A DNA stretch of 10,581 nt, taken from assembly GCA_937951975.1 (NCBI GenBank), contig CALGAJ010000199.1:1-10581 (forward strand). Direction: 5' to 3'. The number at the start of each line of letters is the position of its first letter. The stretch's first letter is position 1. The stretch comes from an uncultured Desulfotignum sp. GTDB lineage: Bacteria > Desulfobacterota > Desulfobacteria > Desulfobacterales > Desulfobacteraceae. The translations under genes and the position numbers were made by a program. The notes under the pieces were generated by a model, which made no database searches, had not been told where the DNA came from, and saw nothing but the letters and a program-made list of their open reading frames with translations. Below are positions 1 to 5,063 of the stretch, piece by piece.

Positions 1-1298
1 TTGTGATTCAAAAAATCGACAAACTGCTGGTTTGTGACGAAAAATTCATCCATATAAAAGGGAGCGACCTGAACCGACTGTTCATTCTTTCCTTCTGCGG
101 CATCAGGAATTTTAAACACGCCACCTTTAATTAGTTTCTGTTTTCCAAGGTGTTCAGACGCGAAGGAGCCTTCTTTTGCACCCGCCATGTCTGTACTTGT
201 CCCGTTCTCCGGTCTTGATGAGAGTTTATGTTGACCGGTGGATATCGATGTGGCATTTTTTTGCAACCGCAAACCGGGCTCACCCATTAGATGCCAAATC
301 GTCATCGACAAGACGGATAACACTGCGACAATGATGCCTGCCCATATCCATTTCGGTTTTGAAAAAAAAGAGGGGATAAGAGATGGTCCAGACAGTTTTT
401 CTGTCTTTTTTTGAAATTCTAACCCCTGTATGACGCGTTCAAGTTGTACAAGCAGATCTCGAACCGATTTCGTCCTTTCGTCTCTGCTCTCGGTCGTGGC
501 CATTTGAATGATCCGGTCCAGTTCTTGAAAAAAGGGAGATTCGGCTTTGGCAAGCACTGCGCGCTTAAACGGTGTGACTCCAGAGGTAATCTTGCCTTCG
601 ACCGCTTCAAAAAGCATTTTGCCCAGGGAATATACATCAGCGCGCTGATCAGCCCTTTTGAAATCGAAAAAATGTTCCGGAGACATGTAGTGGGGTGAAC
701 CCTTCACATCCATGGACTGGGTGACCGGTTTCAGCCTGCTCGAACGTGCCAGACCGAAATCAGCTATTTTGGGGGTGTCCTGATCCATGAGGACGTTTTC
801 AGGCTTGAGATCACGGTGCACAATGCCGTTGTCGTGTAAAGCCATAACCCCTGCCAGTACAGGGAAAAAATACCGCTTCAGCCACGCTTTGATAAGATTC
901 TCTTCCGGATAGAATCCTTCTTCAGACATGGTGTCTCTCAGAGACCCGCCCGGAATGTATTCCATGGCAATATACTCAATGGATGTATCCTGATCACAGA
1001 CTTTTACAGTGATGGCATCGTGGTCGAAAACCTGCAGGATATTGGGGTGGCGAATCTGGGCCATGGCCTGGACTTCCCGCCTGAATCGCTGGACCAGTGT
1101 TTCAACCTCTTCATCATCCTCGTCAATGGATGCGAGCCATTCTTTTGAAACAACCTTGATCGCAACATCCCGGTTCAAGTTGGTTTGGTGCGCACGATAG
1201 ACCTCGCCCATTCCGCCCTTGTCAATAAAGCCGAGGATGACCCATTTATTGTTCAGCACATCTCCGACTTTAAGTGTGGTCTTGCAGGTTTTTGTCAT
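1..1298 (-). CDS. Membrane Ser/Thr protein kinase fused to an FGE-sulfatase-like domain (partial)
   Basis: Reading down from ATG 1298, 432 codons are visible before the window edge. The first ~290 residues form a complete eukaryotic-type (Hanks) kinase: glycine loop KGGMGEVYRA (27-36), VAIKVV with the ATP-binding Lys48, catalytic loop HRDLKPEN (161-168), DFG (180-182) and an SPE variant of the APE motif (206-208). A single membrane segment follows at ~316-335, then a Ser/Gly-rich linker. From ~390 the sequence GGVF...VAPFYMDEFFVTNQQFVDF resembles the start of the FGE-sulfatase/SUMF1 domain (compare Chlamydia Pkn1), which in bacteria is often a ligand-binding or non-catalytic extracytoplasmic module; its remainder is outside the window. 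An in-frame TAA (1322-1320) precedes the start, so 1298 is the first ATG; the ribosome site (GGAAG) is weak. It sits 21 bases after the small PepSY-like gene and probably shares its transcript. Kinase identity is near certain; the C-terminal domain is less so. Confidence 0.92.
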   Translation of the reverse strand, partial: MTKTCKTTLKVGDVLNNKWVILGFIDKGGMGEVYRAHQTNLNRDVAIKVVSKEWLASIDEDDEEVETLVQRFRREVQAMAQIRHPNILQVFDHDAITVKVCDQDTSIEYIAMEYIPGGSLRDTMSEEGFYPEENLIKAWLKRYFFPVLAGVMALHDNGIVHRDLKPENVLMDQDTPKIADFGLARSSRLKPVTQSMDVKGSPHYMSPEHFFDFKRADQRADVYSLGKMLFEAVEGKITSGVTPFKRAVLAKAESPFFQELDRIIQMATTESRDERTKSVRDLLVQLERVIQGLEFQKKTEKLSGPSLIPSFFSKPKWIWAGIIVAVLSVLSMTIWHLMGEPGLRLQKNATSISTGQHKLSSRPENGTSTDMAGAKEGSFASEHLGKQKLIKGGVFKIPDAAEGKNEQSVQVAPFYMDEFFVTNQQFVDFLNH

Positions 1299-1319
1299 AT
1301 CATGGGCTTCCAAGAACCA

Positions 1320-1640
1320 TTATCGTTTCAACTCACTGGAACTGATCTTTCCGCGCAGAGACTGAATTGTTCCGGATTGCTTGTCGACCAGAATTTCATC
1401 GATAACCTTGCCATCTTTTTCAACAATTTTGGCAAGGTAATAACACCCTGTGTTTTTTAAATCCTTCAGGCCGTATTTTTTCCATTGGTCATCATCAATA
1501 TTCCGATGAATGATGATCCTGGCGGTGGCGGTCCCCATGCCATCGAAATATTTTGTCAGGGCATCCTGCCCATCCTCTGCCATTTCTCCGTCAGGCGATC
1601 TCTGAGACCCGCCTGCTGCATTTTTTTCTTTTGACTTCAT
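1320..1640 (-). CDS. Small PepSY-like protein of unknown function
   Basis: This 106-residue protein starts at ATG 1640, chosen because GAAAGGAAG lies 7 bases upstream. The open frame runs further up, to 1787, but there it overlaps the preceding SHOCT gene and lacks a ribosome site. There is no signal peptide or membrane segment, so it is probably cytoplasmic. The first ~25 residues are polar and likely disordered. Residues ~66-95 (TGCYYLAKIVEKDGKVIDEI, then LVDKQSGTIQSL) have the alternating pattern of a PepSY-type beta-hairpin and resemble the C-terminus of the secreted protein at 2562-3122 (GDYFLADIV...LVDKLRVDKNTGYIGS). The gene lies 32 bases after the SHOCT gene and 21 before the Ser/Thr kinase, so an operon is likely. 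It could be a kinase substrate or partner, but that is inference. I do not recognise a named family. Confidence 0.78.
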   Translation of the reverse strand: MKSKEKNAAGGSQRSPDGEMAEDGQDALTKYFDGMGTATARIIIHRNIDDDQWKKYGLKDLKNTGCYYLAKIVEKDGKVIDEILVDKQSGTIQSLRGKISSSELKR

Positions 1641-1672
1641 GCCGATACTTCCTTTCGATTTTACATCGTTGT

Positions 1673-1939
1673 TTATGGACGGGAGAGCGCTTGTCTCATT
1701 CTGAGAAATTCTTCCTGTGAAATCTCCCCCTTTGCATATCGTGCCTTCAAGATCGCTTCTGAGTCGAAACGGTCCTGTGCCGGCCACCGCGGCTCATACG
1801 TCTGGGCCTTGAAGATCCAGGTACCGAGAAACACGATCAATAATATTACCAAGCCCCATAACAGCAGGGAAAATAAACTTCCCGGGAAAAAACTTCCCCA
1901 CCAGCCGCCTGACATAGACCCATAATTACAGCCCCACAT
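1673..1939 (-). CDS. SHOCT-domain small membrane protein (copy A)
   Basis: An 88-residue protein with three parts: an N-terminal Cys/Trp/Gly-rich segment (MWGCNYG...GGWWG), one hydrophobic membrane segment at ~22-43, and a C-terminal SHOCT-type helical hairpin (residues ~60-85, AILKARYAKGEISQEEFLRM). SHOCT (short C-terminal domain) is a known oligomerisation or interaction module with no enzymatic activity. ATG 1939 is preferred over an upstream TTG (1945) because AAGGA sits 6 bases before the ATG. The protein is a paralogue of the one at 7221-7487: I count 68 of 88 identical positions by eye. Here the gene follows directly on a ZraP-like gene reduced to 11 codons, so it is driven by the duplicated leader at 1978-2120. 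The role is probably in the metal or envelope response; it is unproven. Confidence 0.9.
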   Translation of the reverse strand: MWGCNYGSMSGGWWGSFFPGSLFSLLLWGLVILLIVFLGTWIFKAQTYEPRWPAQDRFDSEAILKARYAKGEISQEEFLRMRQALSRP

Positions 1940-1941
1940 GA

Positions 1942-1977
1942 TCAATCCTTCTTAAGTGTCAACATGGTCTTTTTCAT
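1942..1977 (-). pseudogene. 11-codon relic of the ZraP-like gene
   Basis: ATG 1977 begins MKKTML, the same first six codons as the full ZraP-like gene (ATG 7945) and the mini copy (ATG 3548), and is preceded by a good ribosome site (GGAAGGAAACACC). The frame then reads TLKKD and stops at TGA 1944-1942, where it runs into the ribosome site of SHOCT copy A. Compared with the intact cassette, everything from codon ~9 of the ZraP-like gene through the intergenic stem-loop is missing. It could survive as a leader ORF coupling translation to the SHOCT gene, but the simplest reading is a deletion scar. Confidence 0.65.
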
Positions 1978-2018
1978 GGTGTTTCCTTCCGTTGTGTTGT
2001 TTTTATTTTATATGTTAT

Positions 2019-2033
2019 GACACTATGTGTGCC
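2019..2033 (-). repeat. Degenerate GGCAC-N5-GTGCC element, copy A
   Basis: On the plus strand it reads GACAC-N5-GTGCC, one base off the perfect inverted repeat seen in the other two leaders. It lies 31 bases downstream, in the transcription direction, of the GGCAC of the sigma-54-like element. If transcription starts ~12 bases after the -12 motif, this element lies at the extreme 5' end of the mRNA. Confidence 0.5.
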
Positions 2034-2049
2034 GTTGGTTATATGTGTA

Positions 2050-2065
2050 TACAAATTGTGTGCCA
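2050..2065 (-). promoter_or_regulatory. Sigma-54-like promoter, copy A
   Basis: The minus strand reads TGGCACACAATTTGTA. This fits the sigma-54 pattern TGGCAC-N5-TTGC with a perfect -24 box and a -12 box of TTGT in place of TTGC. The spacing between GG and the -12 pair is correct. The same element occurs at the matching place in the two other leaders, and an NtrC-family regulator is encoded at 10023. Confidence 0.6.
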
Positions 2066-2085
2066 CTGGATAACCAAAAGATATA

Positions 2086-2120
2086 CATACCTGAAATTAA
2101 AGAAAATATTTTCAGGTATG
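2086..2120. promoter_or_regulatory. 11-bp inverted repeat, candidate activator site (copy A)
   Basis: CATACCTGAAA (2086-2096) and TTTCAGGTATG (2110-2120) are perfect inverted arms of 11 bp with a 13-base spacer. The element lies just upstream of the sigma-54-like promoter, where an enhancer-binding protein could dock. The leader at 8.0 kb has a related inverted repeat at the corresponding place sharing the TGAAATTAA core. A transcribed hairpin is the alternative, but its position upstream of the promoter argues against that. Confidence 0.5.
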
Positions 2121-2561
2121 ACTCGGTATCCCAGATTTCTGAAGAAAAAAATTAAACAAAGTGAGGCAATATTACCCAATTTTTTGAATAACCGGCATCC
2201 GGCGGAGGATTTGGTACATCCGGGGCACCGATTGCGGCATAAAACAGGCCCAGCCTGAATGAGGCAAAGTTTCAAAACGGGTCAACTGTCCGTCCTGATC
2301 TGAAAATGCTTCCCAATCCCGGACCAAACCCATTGCCGGCCTGGGAATTCCAGGAAAAAAAGCATACCGTGATAAGCTAAACAGCAAAGCGTTTCACTCC
2401 AACTCCTTTTGGCGTGATCTGTTATAAACACAAAATACAATATATTTGGCCCGGGTGCGGGATCCGATATTTCCCTTAAATTCGCCGGGGCGGATAAAGA
2501 CGGTATCTTCCCATAGAATTCTTCATCTCCCCCGGCAAACATTCTTCATTCGTTTTACTCC
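2121..2561. other. 441-base stretch without a confident gene
   Basis: This is the gap between the stop of the secreted PepSY-like gene and leader copy A. Open frames of 70-86 codons exist on the minus strand, but none has a recognisable protein pattern together with a good start. The stretch contains a possible broken secreted-protein gene (2272-2397), and ATATTACCCA followed by a T-run near 2169-2185, which also occurs near 8140 upstream of the sensor kinase. The latter suggests the duplication may have reached beyond the leader. No clear terminator was found. Confidence 0.5.
2272..2397 (-). pseudogene. Possible decayed small secreted-protein gene
   Basis: A GTG at 2397 is preceded by AGGAG at good spacing. 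The frame reads MKRFAV, a TAG stop (2379-2377), then LITVCFFSWNSQA followed by GNGFGPGLG. Ignoring the stop, this looks like a signal peptide with an A-X-A-like end and a Gly-rich mature start, ending at TGA 2274-2272. The same frame continues with NFASFRLGLFYAAIGAPDVP and more down to TAA 2154-2152. It may be a secreted gene inactivated by nonsense mutations, or chance. No family is recognised. Confidence 0.3.
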
Positions 2562-3122
2562 TCAATAGGTTGAACCAATATAGCCGGTATTTTTGTCCAC
2601 TCTGAGTTTATCCACCAGCGAATTTTCCTTGGTTACAATATCTGCTAGAAAATAGTCGCCTTTATCTTCAATTTCTCCAATCTTTAAATTCGGATTCCGG
2701 GACAATCCGAATTGATCCTGAATCAAGGATTTGGCTTGTTCTTGATTTAGAGGTTCCTGCCTATACTGGGGATCGTACTGCTGATCATTTCCATAATATC
2801 TACGATTCATTCCGTCCCCCATGCCACGTCGGTCCCATCCACGATGCATACCCTGGGGTCCCATCATGCCCGGACCCATGCCGCGTCCGTCCCATCCACG
2901 GTGCATACCCTGGGGGCCCATCATGCCCGGACCCATGCCGCGCTGCCCCTGCCAGGCGCCACATTGTGGGCAGTACCATCCCTGTTGTCCGTAACCTTGT
3001 CCATAACCTGATCCCCAGCCGCCGGGTGCTCCCTGCGCCAAAGCATTCAAAGCCGTAAAAGACAGCAGAAAAGTTAAAGCTGCAAAAATCATGATACCTT
3101 TTTTCATCATTGGGTTTTTCAT
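2562..3122 (-). CDS. Secreted Met/His/Gly-rich PepSY-like protein
   Basis: A 186-residue protein starting at ATG 3122; AGGGAGG lies 5 bases upstream. A GTG two codons earlier overlaps that ribosome site and is less likely. Residues 1-29 form a signal peptide ending in NALA. The mature part opens with a Gly/Tyr/Gln-rich stretch, a CPQC pair (51-54) and two 19-residue repeats (61-79, 80-98) of the form RGMGPGMMGPQGMHRGWD, rich in Met, His and Trp. The C-terminus (~125-186, NQEQAKSLIQDQFGL...KIGEIEDKGDYFLADIV) is PepSY-like. Met, His and CxxC content suggests periplasmic binding of copper or another soft metal; this is inference. The protein resembles the small PepSY-like protein at 1320-1640 in its last ~30 residues. 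It lies between the mini-ZraP gene and SHOCT copy A, with ~300 bases of its own upstream region. Confidence 0.88.
   Translation of the reverse strand: MKNPMMKKGIMIFAALTFLLSFTALNALAQGAPGGWGSGYGQGYGQQGWYCPQCGAWQGQRGMGPGMMGPQGMHRGWDGRGMGPGMMGPQGMHRGWDRRGMGDGMNRRYYGNDQQYDPQYRQEPLNQEQAKSLIQDQFGLSRNPNLKIGEIEDKGDYFLADIVTKENSLVDKLRVDKNTGYIGSTY
2824..2937 (-). repeat. 57-bp tandem repeat (two units) inside the PepSY-like gene
   Basis: Units 2824-2880 and 2881-2937 match at 53 of 57 positions by eye. Each encodes 19 residues of the Met/His/Gly/Trp-rich segment, so the reading frame is preserved. Near-identity at the DNA level suggests recent duplication, and copy number may vary between strains. Confidence 0.9.
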
Positions 3123-3165
3123 AAACACCTCCCTAAAAGATTAATTTCTTCTGGCAAGAAGTTAA

Positions 3166-3182
3166 GAGCTGGATCACAGCTC
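3166..3182 (-). other. Short hairpin upstream of the PepSY-like gene
   Basis: GAGCTG (3166-3171) and CAGCTC (3177-3182) are perfect 6-bp arms around a 5-base loop, ~45 bases before ATG 3122. It may be an mRNA 5' structure or an operator half-site pair. There is no T-run, so it is not an intrinsic terminator. Confidence 0.3.
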
Positions 3183-3236
3183 GACAATAGACAAAATCAT
3201 GTATTTTGATCAAATAAATTATGTAGGAGGCCCAAA

Positions 3237-3320
3237 GTGAAATCAAAACGCTATATTCAGACAAGCCAAACAGGTATTTTATCACGCCAGCGCGGCAGCC
3301 CCGGTATTCCTGCTCCGTGA
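3237..3320 (+). CDS. Possible 27-residue ORF on the opposite strand
   Basis: GTG 3237 is preceded by a perfect AGGAGG at 6 bases spacing, and the frame runs 27 codons (VKSKRYIQTSQTGILSRQRG and seven more) to TGA 3320. The peptide is basic, has no membrane segment and matches nothing I know. It is the only plus-strand candidate between positions 1 and 8.2 kb. Just upstream is the palindrome TTTGATCAAA. It may be a genuine micro-protein, a relic of a longer gene, or a chance ribosome site. Confidence 0.25.
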   Translation: MKSKRYIQTSQTGILSRQRGSPGIPAP

Positions 3321-3365
3321 TTCCGCCCCCTTACAAATCTTGCCTTTAAATTTTTTTAAGTTTCA

Positions 3366-3402
3366 GGATGAGACAGCCGGTTTAAATCCGGCCGTCTCAT
3401 TC
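3366..3402 (-). other. Stem-loop after the mini-ZraP gene
   Basis: Arms 3368-3380 and 3388-3400 pair around a 7-base loop. The position 3375/3393 is A/C on the plus strand but a G-U wobble in minus-strand RNA, so the structure works better in the transcript of the mini-ZraP gene. It starts ~18 bases after that gene's stop and corresponds to the stem-loop at 7514-7550. It lacks a following T-run, so mRNA stabilisation or processing is more likely than intrinsic termination. Confidence 0.65.
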
Positions 3403-3419
3403 CTGTGTAAGTGGTTTGA

Positions 3420-3548
3420 CTACCAGCAACCGCCTCCGTATCCGCCCATGGGACCGCCCCAGTAGCCATCCCGGTAACAGGCATACGCCTGGGTTCCGTT
3501 CAGCGAGATCAGTGAAATTGCCGCAAGTATCAACATGGTCTTTTTCAT
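3420..3548 (-). CDS. Mini-ZraP: 42-residue secreted peptide from an internally deleted ZraP-like gene
   Basis: From ATG 3548 (GAGGA ribosome site 8 bases upstream) the frame encodes a 23-residue signal peptide (MKKTMLILAAISLI...TQAYA) and a 19-residue mature peptide, CYRDGYWGGPMGGYGGGCW. It matches the full ZraP-like protein (7568-7945) at both ends but lacks 83 internal codons, i.e. the whole helical metal-sensor core. The junction coincides with CCGCCC(A/G)TG, which occurs at both edges of the missing segment in the full gene (7593 and 7839), so a short-repeat deletion explains it. Promoter, ribosome site, frame, signal peptide and both Cys residues are kept. It may be a functional Gly/Trp/Tyr peptide with two cysteines, or a pseudogene that happens to remain open. 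The ORF is seen directly; its function is unknown. Confidence 0.6.
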   Translation of the reverse strand: MKKTMLILAAISLISLNGTQAYACYRDGYWGGPMGGYGGGCW

Positions 3549-3589
3549 AATCTTTTCCTCTGTTGTGTTGTCTTTCATTGACCTGTTAA

Positions 3590-3604
3590 GGCACCATGTG
3601 TGCC
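3590..3604 (-). repeat. GGCAC-N5-GTGCC inverted repeat, copy B
   Basis: Perfect 5-bp arms around CATGT. It begins just downstream of the start site predicted from the sigma-54-like element at 3621-3636, so it could fold at the 5' end of the mRNA. It could also be an operator or a second sigma-54-like box (GG-N10-GC spacing is met on the minus strand). Confidence 0.5.
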
Positions 3605-3620
3605 GCTGGTTATATGTATT

Positions 3621-3636
3621 TCCAAGTTGTGTGCCA
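3621..3636 (-). promoter_or_regulatory. Sigma-54-like promoter, copy B
   Basis: The minus strand reads TGGCACACAACTTGGA: a perfect TGGCAC -24 box, 5-base spacer and TTGG in place of TTGC at -12. It is identical to the element in copy C. The transcript would start near 3610 and give the mini-ZraP gene a leader of ~60 bases. Confidence 0.65.
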
Positions 3637-3654
3637 CTGGATCAATAAAAAACA

Positions 3655-3681
3655 TAAAAAAAGCATTGTCTGATTTTTTTA
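3655..3681 (-). terminator. A/T-run inverted repeat after the porin gene, possible weak terminator
   Basis: TAAAAAAA (3655-3662) and TTTTTTTA (3674-3681) are 8-bp inverted arms starting 34 bases after the porin stop. In the porin mRNA the second arm is a U-run, followed closely by another U-rich stretch. The stem is pure A-U and therefore weak. It also sits where leader copy C has its candidate activator site. Confidence 0.3.
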
Positions 3682-3715
3682 GGCCAATCCCCCGACCTGG
3701 CTTTTAAAAAGGACT

Positions 3716-4924
3716 TTAAAACCCGGCTGCCAGCTGGATTGTGAAAACCAAATGATCTTGTGCCGATGGTGTCGCTGTTTTCTGATCAACTGATGAAAGA
3801 TCAATACTCAATTTATTGGCATGCCCCTTAAAAAAGTAATTCAATCCCAGACCATATACCTGTGTATCGTCTTTATTTGTTTCATCCACATTGATCAGTT
3901 CATAGTGGGCAAAGGGCTGCACCTGGCCAATACCGATTCGGCCGGGGAAAAGATACCCGGCTTTCAGGGAAACAATCGACCCGTCATCCCCTGATGCAAA
4001 CTGGGTGTATTTTATACTGTTCACACCTTTTTCAATGTTTATGTAGGCAGCTTCTGCAGTCAGGGCACCCCCGTTACTGAAAGGCTGGTCATAGTGGATA
4101 TCCGCTGTCCAGGCAAAATAATCATCGGTTTCGGAACCAAATTCAAGTTCTTGAGAATCAGCACCCAGGCCGAATGCAAGAATCTGTTTCTTTCCCAGGT
4201 AGGTGCCTTGATTGAACCAACCTGTCTCAGGATCAAACAGGTTATAACTGACCCTTCCGGCAAACCGCAGGTTATCATCCGGATTCTGGATTGTGTTCTC
4301 CACCCCTTCTGAAACCATGAACCGGTATTGGAACTTCCCCTCCATCAGATTGCCCCAAAAAGTGACACCGTCATCGCGGCCAACCTTGCTGGGGTAAAAA
4401 ATATTGCCTCTGATACCGCCCTGGGTCCAGTCCAGATCTGTTGTCAGCAGCGCTTTGGTCGAGGTGGTGCCATAATTCCGCGTAAACGGAATATACATCC
4501 GCCCCACCTGAATATTGAGCATATCAGATGGTTTCAATGTGATCCAAATATCTCGGAATGCCACACCGCTTCCAAGGCCCAGTGATGAATCATCCAGATT
4601 GTCCTGGCCGATACGGTCGGCCGCAATATGTGTGAAAAAACTCAAATATGGCGTGGCCTCTCCGCTGATGCTGAAATAGGCCCTTCTTATCATAAAATCA
4701 TTTACATCTGTATCAAGTACCCCGTCTCCATTGCTGTCACTGGCATCTTCCGCATATTGATACCAGGCCTGGGTCCAAAAATTAATCTCTCCTTTTACCG
4801 CATCATTGATTTTAAATTTGTAACCTGCCTGGGCGGTGCCAATTGCCCAGACTACCGCCATTAAAGCAATCATCATAACTTTCAATGTGTTTAAAATTGC
4901 CGCATCTCTTCTGGAACCAATCAT
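3716..4924 (-). CDS. Phosphate-selective porin O/P-like outer-membrane protein
   Basis: A 402-residue protein. ATG 4924 is preceded by AAGGAGG at 5 bases. Residues 1-33 form a long signal peptide ending TAQA. The mature sequence alternates polar and aromatic residues as in a beta-barrel and ends DHLVFTIQLAAGF; the terminal Phe is the usual outer-membrane assembly signal. The segment DFMIRRAYFSISGEATPYLS followed by VGRMYIPFTRNYG is typical of the porin O/P family, which forms anion- or phosphate-selective channels, so the fold call is good. The substrate is not known here. An EF-hand-like loop, DSNGDGVLDTD (63-73), is inserted near the first strands and could bind calcium. The gene lies 139 bases after the metal ATPase and may have its own promoter. 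Confidence 0.88.
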   Translation of the reverse strand: MIGSRRDAAILNTLKVMMIALMAVVWAIGTAQAGYKFKINDAVKGEINFWTQAWYQYAEDASDSNGDGVLDTDVNDFMIRRAYFSISGEATPYLSFFTHIAADRIGQDNLDDSSLGLGSGVAFRDIWITLKPSDMLNIQVGRMYIPFTRNYGTTSTKALLTTDLDWTQGGIRGNIFYPSKVGRDDGVTFWGNLMEGKFQYRFMVSEGVENTIQNPDDNLRFAGRVSYNLFDPETGWFNQGTYLGKKQILAFGLGADSQELEFGSETDDYFAWTADIHYDQPFSNGGALTAEAAYINIEKGVNSIKYTQFASGDDGSIVSLKAGYLFPGRIGIGQVQPFAHYELINVDETNKDDTQVYGLGLNYFFKGHANKLSIDLSSVDQKTATPSAQDHLVFTIQLAAGF

Positions 4925-4982
4925 TTCTCCCTCCTTGTTTAAAATTTTTTTCGGCTATTTCGTCCCCGGGGGCTGTTTTTGA

Positions 4983-4991
4983 ACTATAGCA
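4983..4991 (-). promoter_or_regulatory. Possible extended -10 promoter for the porin gene
   Basis: The minus strand reads TGCTATAGT (4991-4983), an extended -10 of the TGnTATAAT type, ~60 bases before ATG 4924. The region 17 bases upstream (TGGTCT) is a poor -35 box. Between the ATPase stop and the porin start I see no convincing terminator, so read-through from the ATPase is also possible. Confidence 0.3.
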
Positions 4992-5063
4992 TTTTTTTTA
5001 AAATCAGACCACATCTTATCCCTTGGTTCACATCAATTTTTGTACGATTGGAACGTTTCACGG

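Larger units (their letters stand above)
1978..2120 (-). repeat. Duplicated promoter/leader, copy A
   Basis: First of three related leaders (others at 3549-3654 and 7946-8083). Shared landmarks in transcription order are an inverted repeat (absent from copy B), a TGGCAC-N5-TTG promoter element, a second CGGCACACA 31 bases further on, an AT-rich stretch with CACAAC, a purine-rich ribosome site and the codons MKKTML. Similarity is obvious by eye along the whole segment except in the linker next to the inverted repeat. This copy drives the SHOCT A, PepSY-like and Ser/Thr kinase genes. Confidence 0.85.
3549..3654 (-). repeat. Duplicated promoter/leader, copy B
   Basis: Second copy of the leader, driving the mini-ZraP gene. 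It keeps the sigma-54-like element, the 31-bp-spaced CGGCACACA and the AATAAAAAACAT tail seen in copy C. Similarity ends where copy C has its TGAAATTA inverted repeat; an A/T-run inverted repeat occupies that place here. Confidence 0.85.

Noticed and set aside
444..698. Plus-strand open frames inside the Ser/Thr kinase gene
   Set aside because: The minus strand encodes a complete kinase domain with all catalytic motifs through this region.
1641..1787. Upstream extension of the 106-residue PepSY-like protein to 155 residues
   Set aside because: The extension overlaps SHOCT copy A in another frame and has no ribosome site; ATG 1640 has a good one.
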